DNA of 64,000 nucleotides from Solen grandis. Lineage: Eukaryota > Mollusca > Bivalvia > Adapedonta > Solenidae. The notes below the pieces were generated by a model, which saw nothing but the letters and a program-made list of their open reading frames with translations, ran no database searches and was not told the origin of the DNA. The position numbers and the translations under genes were made by a program. Below, piece by piece: positions 1-11,265 of this stretch (position 1 is its first letter; every line of letters begins with the position of its first letter). Location of the stretch: assembly GCA_021229015.1 (NCBI GenBank), contig CM037777.1, forward strand, positions 22,380,110 through 22,444,109. Direction: 5' to 3'.

Positions 1-632
1 AACTGGTATACTATAATCCCTCTTGATTCCTTGGGTGGACCGTACTTTGCGCCAGGGGAAAGGGCATTAACGATTCTTGTCCCAACCTGATTCAAACCCT
101 CAAACTTCTATGGTGCCCTTATATACGAAAAAAAATCAAATTTTTGAGAAAAATGGTATATGGTTTGTTTTTTTTTGCGTATCTACTGGTATTCTATTTC
201 AAATAGACAAAATGCAGTAACATTGGTGACAGTAAAAGGTTGTCCGTAGAGAATGTGGTGAATCACTGATGTGACAACTTGATGTTCTCTAAAGCATACC
301 CTTCAAATGTCATGGAGAGGTTTGGAATACTTGTTTTATGATGTGGCCGGTGTGCTGGAGACGTCTAGTCTCAAGTTTATTGTCTCTTCATCCCACGCCT
401 TGTTGCTTTTGTTTTATTTTCTCTCAATAGTATCTGGAAGTCATAAAAATTGTTGAATTATTTTAAGAGATTTCAATCAGCAGACTGAATATCATGACCA
501 AACATAACGTTCTGTGGTGGCACAACACCGCTTGATCTTTGATATGGACTGCCTCAGTTTTAAAATGAGAGATGTTGTCAGATACTTTCAGACATACTGT
601 CAAGAGTTCTTTGGCTATGTTTTAAATATATT
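1..632. other. Non-coding stretch, nothing recognised
   Basis: AT-rich sequence with no long open frame, splice-bounded exon or clear repeat. It ends where the SINE begins at 633. Confidence 0.5.
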
Positions 633-845
633 GGGGGACTGGATAGCGTAGTGCTAACACACTTTTCTTTTCACTGTTGGGTCCTGGGTTTGATTCCCGG
701 TCATGTACATATGAGGGGATAGTGGTTGCCCCATTCAAACATTTTCTCCAGGGTTTTCTGGTTTCCTCCCACAATAATGACCACATAAACCACAACCAGA
801 GCCACTGAAAGTATGTATATATATTGTGATATCAATATAATAAAG
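633..845 (+). mobile_element. tRNA-derived SINE
   Basis: The head resembles a tRNA gene with an internal RNA polymerase III promoter. An A-box-like TAGCGTAGTGC lies near 644 and a B-box-like GGTTTGATTCC at 688-698. A conserved SINE core follows (TCTGGTTTCCTCCCAC, about 757-772), then an AT-rich tail near 810-845. No acceptor stem can be paired, so it is a SINE and not a functional tRNA. The 3' end is approximate. Confidence 0.7.
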
Positions 846-2415
846 TTTAAATATTGAATGTTTTCTAGGTTTTTTTTAATCATCACATCAAAATTGGAAA
901 ATGAGGTCACTTACAATGTTTATTTACCCCCCTCCAAATACCAGATTGATCTAGCTTGGGTTAAATGCATCTACTGTTATCAATTGTATACAAAATATAA
1001 TAAAGTTACACCCGAAAATCATCTGAAATACCTGCATTGGATACAACAAGTACTAAGATCGTCAGTGTATTACACAACTCAATGCTAGTTTCAGTAGGGC
1101 TTGCATGCCTAGTTACCGTGTTCTACTGCATATTTCCATTGAAACAGATTTAAAAATAAGGTGATGTATGGGGGCTAGTCAGCAGATCAGGATACTTTAT
1201 TGAACATTATCACTTCGAGGCTTACATAAGTCGGCTTTGGGTCACAGCAGACGAAAAAAAAATGAAAAAAAAATCTGTATTGTGCAAAATTTTTGTTGGT
1301 CTTGAACCGTCTACAGTTTTTCCCTCTATTTACTATGAAATTTGTTAGAAAATTTAAAGAACTCCTTTCACCCGGAGAGATCATTTTGTTCAGTCTGATC
1401 AGATTTTATGGTATCAAAAGGTGGCAGGAACAGATTACGAGTCTAATTTTTCAGACTGATCTGTTTTTTGTTCTTGTTGAAAGGGTTATATCAGTGTTTT
1501 TGAAATACCCCTTAAGGTATCAAAAGAAAAAATCTGTTTTGAAGATATTTTTCTCATTTAAAAACACAGAGGTCAGTGGTAGTGTCTATTTCTCTGCCTT
1601 TTCTTGTTTCAAAATCATTCTGATATTTGCATTTTTTTCCGGAAAGATATTTTGTACTTTTTAAGCTACCAAGTAATGTGTACTTGGTGACAAAAAAGTG
1701 TTAACATGTTCAGATTTCAGCAAAGCAACATTTTATGCTTTTTTGCATTCATCACTTTGCCCTTTGCTTCTCTTCTTTTCTCTCCTGCCTTTTCTCTCTC
1801 AATCTCTCCTCTCTCTCTCAGAGTCTCTTCTGAGTAAATATGGATGGCAAATATTTTTTTCGGTGTGATTCGGCTATTTTTTTTTGTAGATCAATACCTA
1901 ATTGAAAGATTAGGGAAACCTAAGAAATATTTGGGTCAGACACTTTTCGGGAGTGACACAAGTGACAGACTTATTAAATGTACACTTGGACACTCCGTCT
2001 GTCAGTGTTTATTTAATAAATTTATGAAACTTTTTTATTAGGTAATTTATTGTAATCTTTATCAGAGTTTGAGGAGTTGCCTTGTCACTTGGGAGCCTAC
2101 TTTTCAGGCCTACTTGCCCTATGCCTTTTCGTGTATACTAATTCATCTCTTTTTTTTCATCCTTTTCTGCAATAATGTAGATTTAAGACTTTTGAGATAA
2201 GCATAAATCAAGTCATTTCCCCGATAACATTTTCACAAAAAAATTTATTGGCACAAAATTGTTTTATGAGGCAGAAAATATATCGCACCTTGTCACTTAC
2301 AAGTTGCATGCATGCTTAATTGTAGGTTTATTTTTTTGGGTTTCTTTGTGATTGTTTGTGTACTTTATCAGAGATCGGAAATGATCGAATATTATATGGA
2401 ATTTTCTATTTCCAG
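846..2415. other. Non-coding stretch with pyrimidine tract
   Basis: Short open frames here (858-1088, 1293-1664, 1844-2041) are lysine- and phenylalanine-rich translations of A- and T-runs and match no domain I know. The CT-rich tract at 1759-1821 ends in CAG and looks like a splice acceptor, but no coding exon with a donor follows it. Confidence 0.5.
1759..1821 (+). repeat. CT-rich low-complexity tract ending in CAG
   Basis: Nearly pure pyrimidine (TCTC repeats) for about 60 bases, ending CTCTCTCAG. It may be a microsatellite or a strong polypyrimidine tract of an unseen exon. Confidence 0.5.
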
Positions 2416-2483
2416 AAAACATTGTGATAATGAAAAACGATGCCAGAACACCCAGCAGAGATTCCCCATCAGTCAGCACTTCG
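2416..2483 (+). other. Candidate 68-nt internal coding exon
   Basis: The segment is preceded by an acceptor-like TTTCTATTTCCAG (ending 2415) and followed by the good donor GTAAGG (2484). Two of the three frames are open. One (starting at the third base) reads a Ser/Pro/Arg-rich peptide containing DARTPSRDSPSVSTS, which looks like a disordered phosphorylated linker. The other reads a Cys/Gln-rich peptide. The parent gene is not identified. Splice-like flanks around a short open segment can occur by chance, so this is only a candidate. Confidence 0.3.
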
Positions 2484-2709
2484 GTAAGGCTCTTATTAAT
2501 TGGTTAATTAATTGATGTGCTTTTTCCAATCGTATCTGTATTCATCTATGTTTTGTTGCAAATTATGCAGAGAAAAAAACGTTTTGGACAATTATCTCCA
2601 GAAAGTATTTAGTAGTTAACAAACGTTAAAAATGTGTTCTTCATTTTCGTACCATATGTATTATCCATCTGATTCAGAACATTTACTTATTTTTGCTCAA
2701 GTATATGTT

Positions 2710-2952
2710 TTAACCCTTTCCCTCATACAGACTCATTTTGACGCACTCAGTAGGTACCACATAAAACCTGATCTGCAGAAAGCCAAACTCAAACCTTACC
2801 AAATTTAATTACAAAATCCTCATTTCCAGACCACTGAGGAGCAGCGAACAGCATAAAACCTGATCAGCCTGCGAGTTACTAGCAGGCTGATCTGGTTTAT
2901 GCTGGTTCGCATAGGTCTTTTCATGGTTTTCTCTATGAGGAAAGGGGTTTAA
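2710..2952 (-). mobile_element. TTAA-flanked palindromic MITE, family 1, copy A
   Basis: The element begins TTAACCCTTTCCCTCATA and ends with a degenerate inverse (ATGAGGAAAGGGGTTTAA). TTAA at both ends fits a piggyBac-type target duplication. The interior holds a large GC-richer hairpin at about 2852-2910, whose arms carry AAACCTGATCAG and CTGATCTGGTTTA. It has no coding capacity. It is in reverse orientation to the copy at 42513 and is visibly older, with mutated arm bases and end. Confidence 0.8.
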
Positions 2953-3417
2953 AAAGCATACCTGTCGCCCAATCTCATAAAACCATATCCTAACTTGTGC
3001 TGGCTGGGTAGGATCTGTTGAACATCGCATTAAAGTCCCAAATCAAATTGACCTTTGATTAAACGAAATGCTTGGGTATCGCTTTGAATACTGGTGAATA
3101 TTCGCAAGTAGATGGCAGCAAATTGAAATTTTTTTTTTGCGGATATCATCGGGGTATTCCGATTTTCATATTCAAATTTTTTTGAAATGTTTTATTCTGA
3201 TTGGAAAACTTTTTTTTTTATTAATATTCTTTGAAGTAAAGGGCGTTTTTTAAATGACCTTTCTGGGTTTTTGTCAGATCTTCGTGGGTTAGTGTATCGG
3301 GCAAAAACGAAGAGCGATTTTTGTAAGTTTGGGCCCTTTGTCACCCAGAAAGGTTTTTTTCAAGGCTACAAGTTTAAAGGTCCCAAAAAAAATTTATCTT
3401 TTTTTAAAAAACCTCCC

Positions 3418-3592
3418 AGCAACCATCCTCTCAAGGCAGTGGGATGTGGGGAATGGACAATCAAGTGGTTTCCCCAACCCCAATGGAGTCGATGGAGCGT
3501 TTTGGGTACGGGGGTTTGTGAGGGCAATGAAAATCGGTTCGACTCTGAGGGGGCCTGCAGGGCCCGCATGTAAAGCATACGCTTTGAAGAAG
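3418..3592 (+). pseudogene. Broken Kunitz/BPTI domain exon
   Basis: Kunitz features are split across two frames. GEWTIKWF (about 3449-3472) is followed in another frame by NPNGVDGAFW, then back in the first by CEGNENRFDSEGACRAR (about 3518-3568), then CKAYALKK before a possible GTAAAA donor at 3593. The frame changes fall at short runs: CCCC near 3475, GGG near 3504, TTT near 3514, and an extra base near 3569. Three of the four are homopolymers. The expected first cysteine, the proline before the second, and the cysteine in the position of GVDGA are also missing, so the damage is more than run length alone. It is either a decayed Kunitz exon or badly called sequence. Same strand as the intact Kunitz exon at 14462, so a local Kunitz cluster is possible. 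Confidence 0.65.
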
Positions 3593-3892
3593 GTAAAAAA
3601 ATTTGTTGAGAAACTTTGAGAAATGTATCTGGCCCTAATTTTTTAAAATCACTTAAAAAAGAAAAGATCTAGACTCATACTCAAATCTTGTCATTACCAT
3701 GGTTTATTTTGGGTTTGAGAAATGTACATATGTTGGTCATCTTTCCCAGAACTTTCTTTTTAAATCAGATTTTGGTTAGATTGTAATTTTCTAAAATGGT
3801 GGTCTAACCATAAAGCATCACCAATTTTTCCCTTTCCCTGCCCCATCATCCCAAATTTTAAATTTAAAACTAGGGTTCCCAAAAAGGGGGTC

Positions 3893-3975
3893 CCCGGTGC
3901 CAAGTTTTTAGAGGTCGGGTTGGGGCCCCCGGGGGGGCGTAGGTTTGATCCGCACCCGCAACATCCCAAAGTCTT
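3893..3975 (+). mobile_element. Possible degraded tRNA-derived SINE head
   Basis: A B-box-like AGGTTTGATCC lies at 3951-3961 after a GC-rich stretch where an A box would be expected. Homopolymer distortion in this stretch makes the call weak. Confidence 0.25.
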
Positions 3976-5951
3976 TAAAAAATGGTATTTTTTTAAAAGC
4001 CCCCTTGTTTGGGCGCCACCCATATAAGGGTATTTTCGGGAAATTGGGTTTGGCCCCAAGGGGTCAGGATAATGTGATGGGTGTGGTTTTATGAAGTCTA
4101 CAGCATGTTACTGAATTTTGGGCAGAACTAAAAACATTGTCTTCAAATAACTGAAATACTTTTGGGGGGGTTTAAAACCCCAACAAAAAACAAAAAAAAA
4201 ATTGTTTTTTTTCCATTGTGAAAAATCTAAATAGCAAAAAAAAAAAAATATCCATTCAAATTTACTTTTGAATGATTAATTTAGGTGATCAGGGAATATC
4301 TGCGGAGAAAGAAGTTTTTTAACCCAAACATTGTGAGGGCATGGTCTTTTTCTTCACTAAAAATTTAATAAAGTAGAAAAGTCAATAGCTTAAAAGCAAA
4401 ATTGGGGTTGCCCGGGCAAAAGAAAGAAGAGGGGAATATTTTTGTGGTCAGCCCTTGTTTGTCACAGTGGGGTTGTATCGGGTATAACCAATTGTAATGA
4501 ATTCTTTGTTGTTTTTTTTGTAAGACCAAATGGAAAGGGTTTATATGGAATCTGAGATTTGTCCCATTCGTAGGGATCACTGTTTTTACTGATCAGCGGT
4601 TTTTCTCATGACTGATATGAATTGACGGGAAAAACCAAAGTGTAGGGGAATTTTTTTGACAGGACCTGAAGCAAACACTGTTGGCCTGTATAAAGTAAAT
4701 ATTATCTATATAAGTGTCTGTTTTCAGAGTGACTTGGTTTCCTGTGCAGTGAAAATGATATGGAAATTCCTTTATGGGGACATGGAAACACGTTGAAAAT
4801 TTAAATTTAATTAAGTGCACTTTAAGGGACTTTTCAATGACAGCTTTGAAAATGTTGCTTTTGGGAAGTCATGCTTATATCTTGGGGTTTTCGTATTTGG
4901 AACGTTAAGTCCAAAAAATGGACGCTTTGGGTTTCAAAACAGGTTCAATTTTGTAAAAGATCAGGTCCTTTTTACCTTTAAAGGGGGTTTAAGATAAAGA
5001 CACTAAAATGGTTTGGGTTTTTTAAAATAGATGGAATTTTCCGTCGGGGAAATTTTTGTGGAACATGTTTTATTCAGAGTTTGAAAAAAATTCGGTGTTG
5101 AAATCCATTGAAAGCTGTGAGATTTTCATTTATCCATGTTACGGGACAGTTATTTACTGTTGGTTTTGCATGTGTTTATGATTTAAACCCATATTCATCT
5201 TCGTAATCTACCTGTGTTTGGTCAATGGGCTCTATGTTCAAGATATGGAAAAATTCCATTTTTCAGAAAAAAGGGTTTGGGAGTAAGGGTTTAGTTTTGA
5301 TATTTTGGGTGAAAGAAAAAAAACATTAATGGCAGAGGTGCTTAAATAACTTGGTTGTTTTACCCCATTGATTAAAAATTGAAAAAAAAATATTATTATA
5401 ATCATTAAATTTGCTCTAAAATTTTTTTATGTTCAGACTTGAAAAGGTTTTTACTTTATTTCCGAAATATAGTCAGTAACTACCCCCCTAAAAACATTAG
5501 ATTCTATGAGATATTTTTTAAAAAAATTATTTTACTGTTAAATATAAATTATGCTTTTAGAAATTTAATATATGAAATTTGTTCATAATCATGAAAAAAA
5601 TTTGGAATATTTTGCTTTTTTAAAGGTATTTATTTTTTTTCTAGTAAATTTTGCAAGGGTTTTGTCCAAATTTGTGTCAGTTTTGAAATGTTTAAAACAA
5701 TTTTCAGTCAGTTTGAAATGCTATCTCCATCAGTTTTTTTTACCAAAATTTCTGGAAACCCCCCCAGAGTATCTGCCTGTATTGTAAGATTTTCCTCACT
5801 TCAAAATTCTTGGTTCCCGTATCTATGTATTTTTTTTGAATTTAAGATATGAATCATGTTTAATATATTTTATATTCCATGATAGTTACTCTTAATAAGT
5901 AAAAACATTCAGAAAAATTTTTTTCTCAAGGTCAGTTACTGTATTTAACCT

Positions 5952-6190
5952 TTAACCCCCTGAATATCCATATGAACATTAAAATTTATGAAAACATGTA
6001 TTTAAATTTTCTGAACTTCAAAATGGGTAAATTTAAACAATGGATTTTTTTTAGCCATGCAGACTGTGTAGAAATTTGTTACAAAAAAAAAAAGTATGAG
6101 CAAACAGAGGAGACCCCTTTTCAGGGCTGATGATCTTGGTTTTCTCTGTTGCCAATGAGTTTTAAAAAGAGTGTTTAAGGCAGATCTTGG
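5952..6190 (+). mobile_element. TTAA MITE, family 2, degraded copy
   Basis: It starts TTAACCCCCTGAATATCC and matches, block by block, the copy at 34645 and, in reverse, the one at 42477. Shared blocks include CTGAACTTCAAAATGG, AACAATGGATTTT, GCAAACAGAGGAGACC and TTCTCTGTTGCC. The right end is decayed, so its boundary is approximate. It is non-coding. Confidence 0.55.
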
Positions 6191-6199
6191 GGAAGGGTT

Positions 6200-7084
6200 T
6201 GGAGATGGGAAATAATCATACCCCCGTGGGTTCTTGGTTTTCCCTTGATGATGCTTGGATTAGATTTAGATTTGGGCCCCCAGATTTTTTCGTTTTCCCC
6301 CTGCTGTAAGAACATCATACACCAAATTTTTATTATGCAGTTTTCAAGCAGTTTAAAAGTTTATAGGAGCATAAAGTTCTGTTTACTTTTTTTTTGTGCT
6401 AGTAAGTAAAGACTTTATTTAGAGAGGATAACATGTTTGGATAGAACCAATATTTCCATATGGTACTGTGCTTACTTAAAATAAAATATGATTATTATCA
6501 AACATCTAAATCGAATTCAGCTGCATCCTGATAAAACAGTGTTTAAAATGCAGAGAAAAGTCAACTTGGGATTCTGTTTTGTAAAATGTTTTTTTATGAA
6601 GTGACAATTTCAGATATTTTCCCAAGAATGAATATTAATTGAAGAGAAAACCATTGTTTTTCTGAGATCTGTTGAACATTAAGAACCATTTTAAACTAAT
6701 GAAAGATTGTATGAAGCTGTTCCAAACTGGCATCAATATTATTTGTGTTCACATTGATGTGTTTCACAGCCAGGATTAGCCTTTTTTTTTCATCCAGGAG
6801 ATTTTATTTCTGAAATATTCAAGGGAGATAATTCTTGTTAAGTTCAACTTTGGTGTCCTGGGACCTGTTACTTATCATTGTACAAACAATTTTGATTTTA
6901 GTTAAAAATATATTATCCTACATGTGTCTGCTAATTTGAATACCGTTTTCATAAAGTAAGGTATCATATTTCATTGTATTAAACAAGAAACCCATTATGT
7001 TGTAAATCTCAATATTAGACCTATTTTTACATCCGTTAATTTGTGAATAAGAAGATTTTTTTTTTTTTTTTTGATAAAGTTTTA
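6200..7084. other. Non-coding AT-rich stretch
   Basis: No exon or clear element. A run of T at about 7050-7071 abuts the assembly gap. Confidence 0.5.
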
Positions 7085-7184
7085 NNNNNNNNNNNNNNNN
7101 NNNNNNNNNNNNNNNNNNNNNNNNNNNNNNNNNNNNNNNNNNNNNNNNNNNNNNNNNNNNNNNNNNNNNNNNNNNNNNNNNNNN
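7085..7184. other. Assembly gap, 100 N
   Basis: Exactly 100 N, the usual placeholder for a gap of unknown size. Confidence 0.99.
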
Positions 7185-8453
7185 AACACTCTACCACAAA
7201 AGCTGACTCCTCAGAAAGGTAGTGGCTGTTTCCAATGACATCAGATCTGCAGGTTTGGGGATGGATACCTGTTGAGAGTGAGGAGTTTAAAACATTCCTG
7301 GTTCAGTTGCAGAGACATGAACTGTAAAAAAACAGTAAAGGTTGTAAAGACTTTTTTTCCAATTATTGAAAGAAAAATCTAGTTTGAATTTGAACTTAAT
7401 TTCAAAGGGATAAGTGAATAAAGATTATCACATTATGAAGCAATTTCCATTTTTTTTTCCAGCAAATTTTAACCCTATCATGATAAAGTGCCAAATGCAA
7501 AAAAAAAATGTATATTTTCAGTGCTATATGACTTTGAGGTCAAGGTCACAAGATGAACTGTTTTAACTGTTACTAAACTGTTGATATATTGCAAGTGTTT
7601 TTAAGCAAAAGGTCAAGGTTGTAATCATGCAAAGAGCAGTATCACTTAACAATTTATATGTCAATTTAGAATTGTGTATGAAACAGTATGACTAGAAATT
7701 ACAGGTCAAGGTCATAATAGTGCAAAGAAGTATTCTCTCTGTAGCTTAAAGGAAGGTCTTAGTGACTCCTTGGCTAAAAGTTAAAGTGTACATTCAGTGC
7801 AGAGTGAGACATTTCAGTGACATAAGAGATTTTTCTTTGACATCACTCATTGACATCATTCATGAAGGTAACAGATTTGACATGTGCAAATGAAATTTTT
7901 TTACATCTACTGCAGCTATTTCAAATTGAAAATTCCTCCTATCTTCAAATTCTCCTCATCTTTAAACTCGTGTAAATTTAAAATCGTTTAAAAACTGTTG
8001 AGTCATCGTCTTATTTTGGAACATTGACATTTCGGTTGTCAGTTCATTCAGTTTGTTTAAAGGTTACCCTATTCATAGTTTGCCAGGTTACAAGTATGAA
8101 TGAAACATGTGACTGTTGTAACATTTGAAATGTCCAGCTGTTGAAATCAATTTTTTTAACATAGATTTCATTTATCAAGGACTATGTAATTTCATTGTAA
8201 CAGGAATGTAAGACAAGACTTATTGATTACAAAAAATTGCAGAAAAATACAATTTTATTTGCAACACTTAATACATGTATGAAAGTTAAATCTATCAGAT
8301 GTATTAGCAGTTTAACAACAAAACTTTTTTCCCATTTTGATTGAGTCCGATTGCGTTTACTCCTCTTGACAGTTCTTTGAACCTAGGAATGTCATGAAGT
8401 ATCCTGCTCCTGTGTCTGCCACTGGACAACAGTAAGCTTGTTGATGATGTAAC
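7185..8453. other. Non-coding stretch with TCAAGGTCA motifs
   Basis: No supported exon. TCAAGGTCA occurs at 7540-7548 and 7706-7714, with a near-match (TCAAGGTTG) near 7613. These look like traces of the TCAAGGTCA-rich interspersed repeats I associate with bivalve genomes. The motif is also the monomeric site of the ERR/SF1 group of nuclear receptors. Confidence 0.4.
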
Positions 8454-8597
8454 CAGGGGTGTATAATTCCACTCGCTATGAGTGCCGGGTGGGTGAAAAA
8501 TCAGAAAATTTCTTTGTATTTTTTGGGGGTTTTACTATCTAAAATTTAGGAAGTGCAAGAGAGGGTGAGTGATAATTTTAGGAATTTTACACCCCTG
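8454..8597. mobile_element. hAT-like MITE, 144 bp
   Basis: Terminal inverted repeats CAGGGGTGTATAATTCC (8454-8470) and GGAATTTTACACCCCTG (8581-8597) match with one mismatch. CAGGGGTG ends are typical of hAT-superfamily elements. Flanking 8-mers (GATGTAAC and AATGTTGT) agree at only four positions, so any 8-bp target duplication has decayed. It is non-coding. Confidence 0.65.
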
Positions 8598-9867
8598 AAT
8601 GTTGTTTGAGGTGATGATGATGATTGTGGTGGTTGTGGTTAATTACATGATATAATATGAGAGTAACAATGAGAATAATATCAAAGAAAATGATTTTAGA
8701 TTTTCACAAATTCCCTCCCCATGTTCCAGCTATGTGACGAATCTCGGCAGTGTTGATTCAAAACATTGACTTCTGTCATGAAGGTTATTTTGACTTCAAT
8801 TTACTAATGCCAGAGGGTTGTGTACATTTGCGTAACTGATCTTGTTAACCCATTTGTAGTGTCATGCAACTTTATTGACTGTGATAAATTCTCTGTCAAA
8901 CTTACACAAATATAGACAAGTTCAGTAAAAGTTGATTACGACATCCAGTTTGAGAACCAGTCACTTTATCCACCTGAACTGACCATTACCCACAATCCTT
9001 TTACCTGATTAACTATAATGACACCGCGAGACTCTTTTGAAGCCTTGATTTAGAGCGGAGATATTTCAGGACTACTAATACCTAATAGGGTTACGAATCA
9101 AATTATTGAATTGTGGAACTAAGTTAACAAGGGTTGACCCCAAAGTTCATGGAAGGGTTATGCAATAGAGTCCTGTTGTCCACATTTAAATCAAAATTGG
9201 TGAATAGAAGATTTAGCAATCATTTTTGCAGTATGACCTCATTTTTAGCCGTAATTAGGCCTACAAAGTACACATACTGCATGTTATAGTATTGTTTGTC
9301 TATTTATTCTGAGGTGTTGAAAGTATTACATGCTGTTTAAATCATTTTATCAAAGACTTAACCTCTCAGCTTTAAGTTTTTCTTGCATGTTTTTTGTATC
9401 TGCAATCAAGAGGGAAATGTTAACATTTTCCTCCCAACACTTTTCATGCCCATTTGCCTGAAATTGCAACATATTTCTTTTCTTATATTTTTATGTATTA
9501 AAGAGACAGCATTATCATTATTTCATGACCTATTTTCTTCATCTAATGATATAATATTCAGTCCAGATTCAGCAAATCAAGGCTACAAAAATTGAGTTAT
9601 GTCTAAACAGATTTAGAACTTCACAAATGTAATGAAAGTTACAATATGATTCGTTAAGGCAGTGCTTAAGCTTCAGTAGTGTGCTCACCAGCTCCCCTTT
9701 CAACTAGTTGCACAGCTGGGCCATATGATGTGCTTAATGAAACTGTTTCATTTTTATGTGTCTGAAGACACATAAAGATTCTTGTGTATTCAGATTAAAG
9801 GACCTTTTAGACTCATCTGTTGTTGTTTTTACTGTGAATACTTAACACGCATGTTCTATGTACTAAA
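8598..9867. other. Non-coding stretch, nothing recognised
   Basis: AT-rich with no domain-bearing open frame, tRNA or clear repeat. Confidence 0.5.
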
Positions 9868-10348
9868 TATCAAATTCATGTGTTTTAATACATAAATATC
9901 AGGTCCATGTGTTTTAATTTGGCCTGTGTGTTTTGATGCAGTTGATATCAGGTCCTTGTGTTTAAATGCAGTTAATTTTAGGTTCATTTGTTTTAATACA
10001 TTTGAAATCAGGTCTGTGTATTTTGATGCAATTGATATCAGGCCCATGTGTTTGATGCTAATGATATCTAGTCCATGTATTTGAATGAACTTCATGTCTG
10101 GCCCATGTGTTTTGATACAGTTGATATCAAGTCCATGTGTTTTGATGTGTTTGATATCAAGTCCATGTGTTTTGATTCATTTGATATCTTGTCCGTGTGT
10201 TTTGGTACAATTGATATCACGTCCATGTGCTTTGATGCATTTGCTATCTTGTCTGTGTGCTTTAATACAGTTGATATCAAGTCCATGTGTTTTGATGCTG
10301 ATGATATCAGGTCCACATGATATAAAACATTCATTATCAGATTTATGC
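9868..10348. repeat. Minisatellite, about 30-bp unit, about 16 copies
   Basis: Diverged tandem copies of a unit like TTGATATCAAGTCCATG followed by TGTTTTGATGCAT. The period is mostly 30, a multiple of three, so stop-free frames run on both strands (for example 10075-10320 + and 10092-10373 -), giving repetitive Cys/Asp/Ile or His/Lys peptides. These are by-products of the repeat and not genes. Copies at the left end are more diverged than those in the middle. Confidence 0.9.
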
Positions 10349-11171
10349 ATTTTATACACTCAGTAACACTCACATGTTTATGTTTTTAAATTTTCATAAA
10401 TTTAGTTTAATCCAATATCAAGTTAATTTACTTTCTTAAGTATTTCAAAATGTTGTTTTCCTTGCGTTTTGCTAAACACAGTATTGTGGAGGAACAAAAG
10501 AGTTTGTGGCAAAGAATATTACAACTGTTTTATCATCTTTAGAAGTAAAAAGCCTTGATTTGGAACAATTGTCACAATTACAGCAACTTGTGTTACTTTT
10601 TAATAAAGGATTTTCTGTGGCGGAATAATGCTTTCATCACCACGGTAATTGATTCTTTTGGTAAAGTTTTGTATTGAGTTACAGGAAAACAAATGTGAAG
10701 TTACATTTTGTAATATTTTGTTTGAAATGTTTGGGATAAATTAGAGAAGCACACGTCATACTTCATGAATTTTCGGATCGAGTTTCCCCAGTCCTCACAT
10801 ACAAGAAATTTGTGAAGTGAAACCTATTTAATCAAAATGAGATGTAACTGCACATGCTTGCTAATGTGCAGTCATTGATGTACACTTCATTAATGCATGG
10901 CCATTTTGAAAGGTGGCAGATATTGCATTATGGGATATCAGGTTTCATGAGCAGGAGGTGGGCTATGACTTCAATTAGAGTCAAAAGGTGCAGAATGACA
11001 GAGTAGCGGGTGCAAGTTGGGATGAGTCATTTATTGTTGTGTCCTTTAAGAGGTCACAGTATAAGTGGATGTATTCATATTGCACTTTTATTGTTTACTT
11101 AATTATATCAAGGTGCAACTGAATCAATGATAGTAATTGTGAAGCAGTCGTAAGATTTCGAATATATTAAA
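10349..11171. other. Non-coding stretch, nothing recognised
   Basis: No supported exon or element. Confidence 0.5.
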
Positions 11172-11265
11172 TAAAAATTTGGTGTTTATTAATACATTTA
11201 TTTAAAATTTTGATGTTTATTAATACATTTATTTAAAATTTTGGTGTTTATTAATACATTTATTT
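11172..11265. repeat. Tandem repeat, about 31 bp x 3
   Basis: Three AT-rich copies sharing GTTTATTAATACATTTATTT, differing by one or two bases. Confidence 0.9.

Larger units (their letters stand above)
3120..6320. other. Stretch with abnormal homopolymer runs; possibly poor consensus
   Basis: This stretch has many more mixed homopolymer runs than the rest of the window, such as TTTTTTTTTT, GGGGGGG, CCCCCGGGGGGG and repeated GGGTTT or AAACCCC junctions. A Kunitz-like exon inside it is out of frame at several runs (3475, 3504 and 3514). Together these suggest unpolished long-read sequence or assembly of low-coverage reads. Gene absence here should not be taken at face value. Apart from the Kunitz-like exon, a possible SINE and a MITE, I see nothing else. 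Confidence 0.45.

Noticed and set aside
10075..10373. Several overlapping open frames on both strands
   Set aside because: All are translations of the 30-bp minisatellite.
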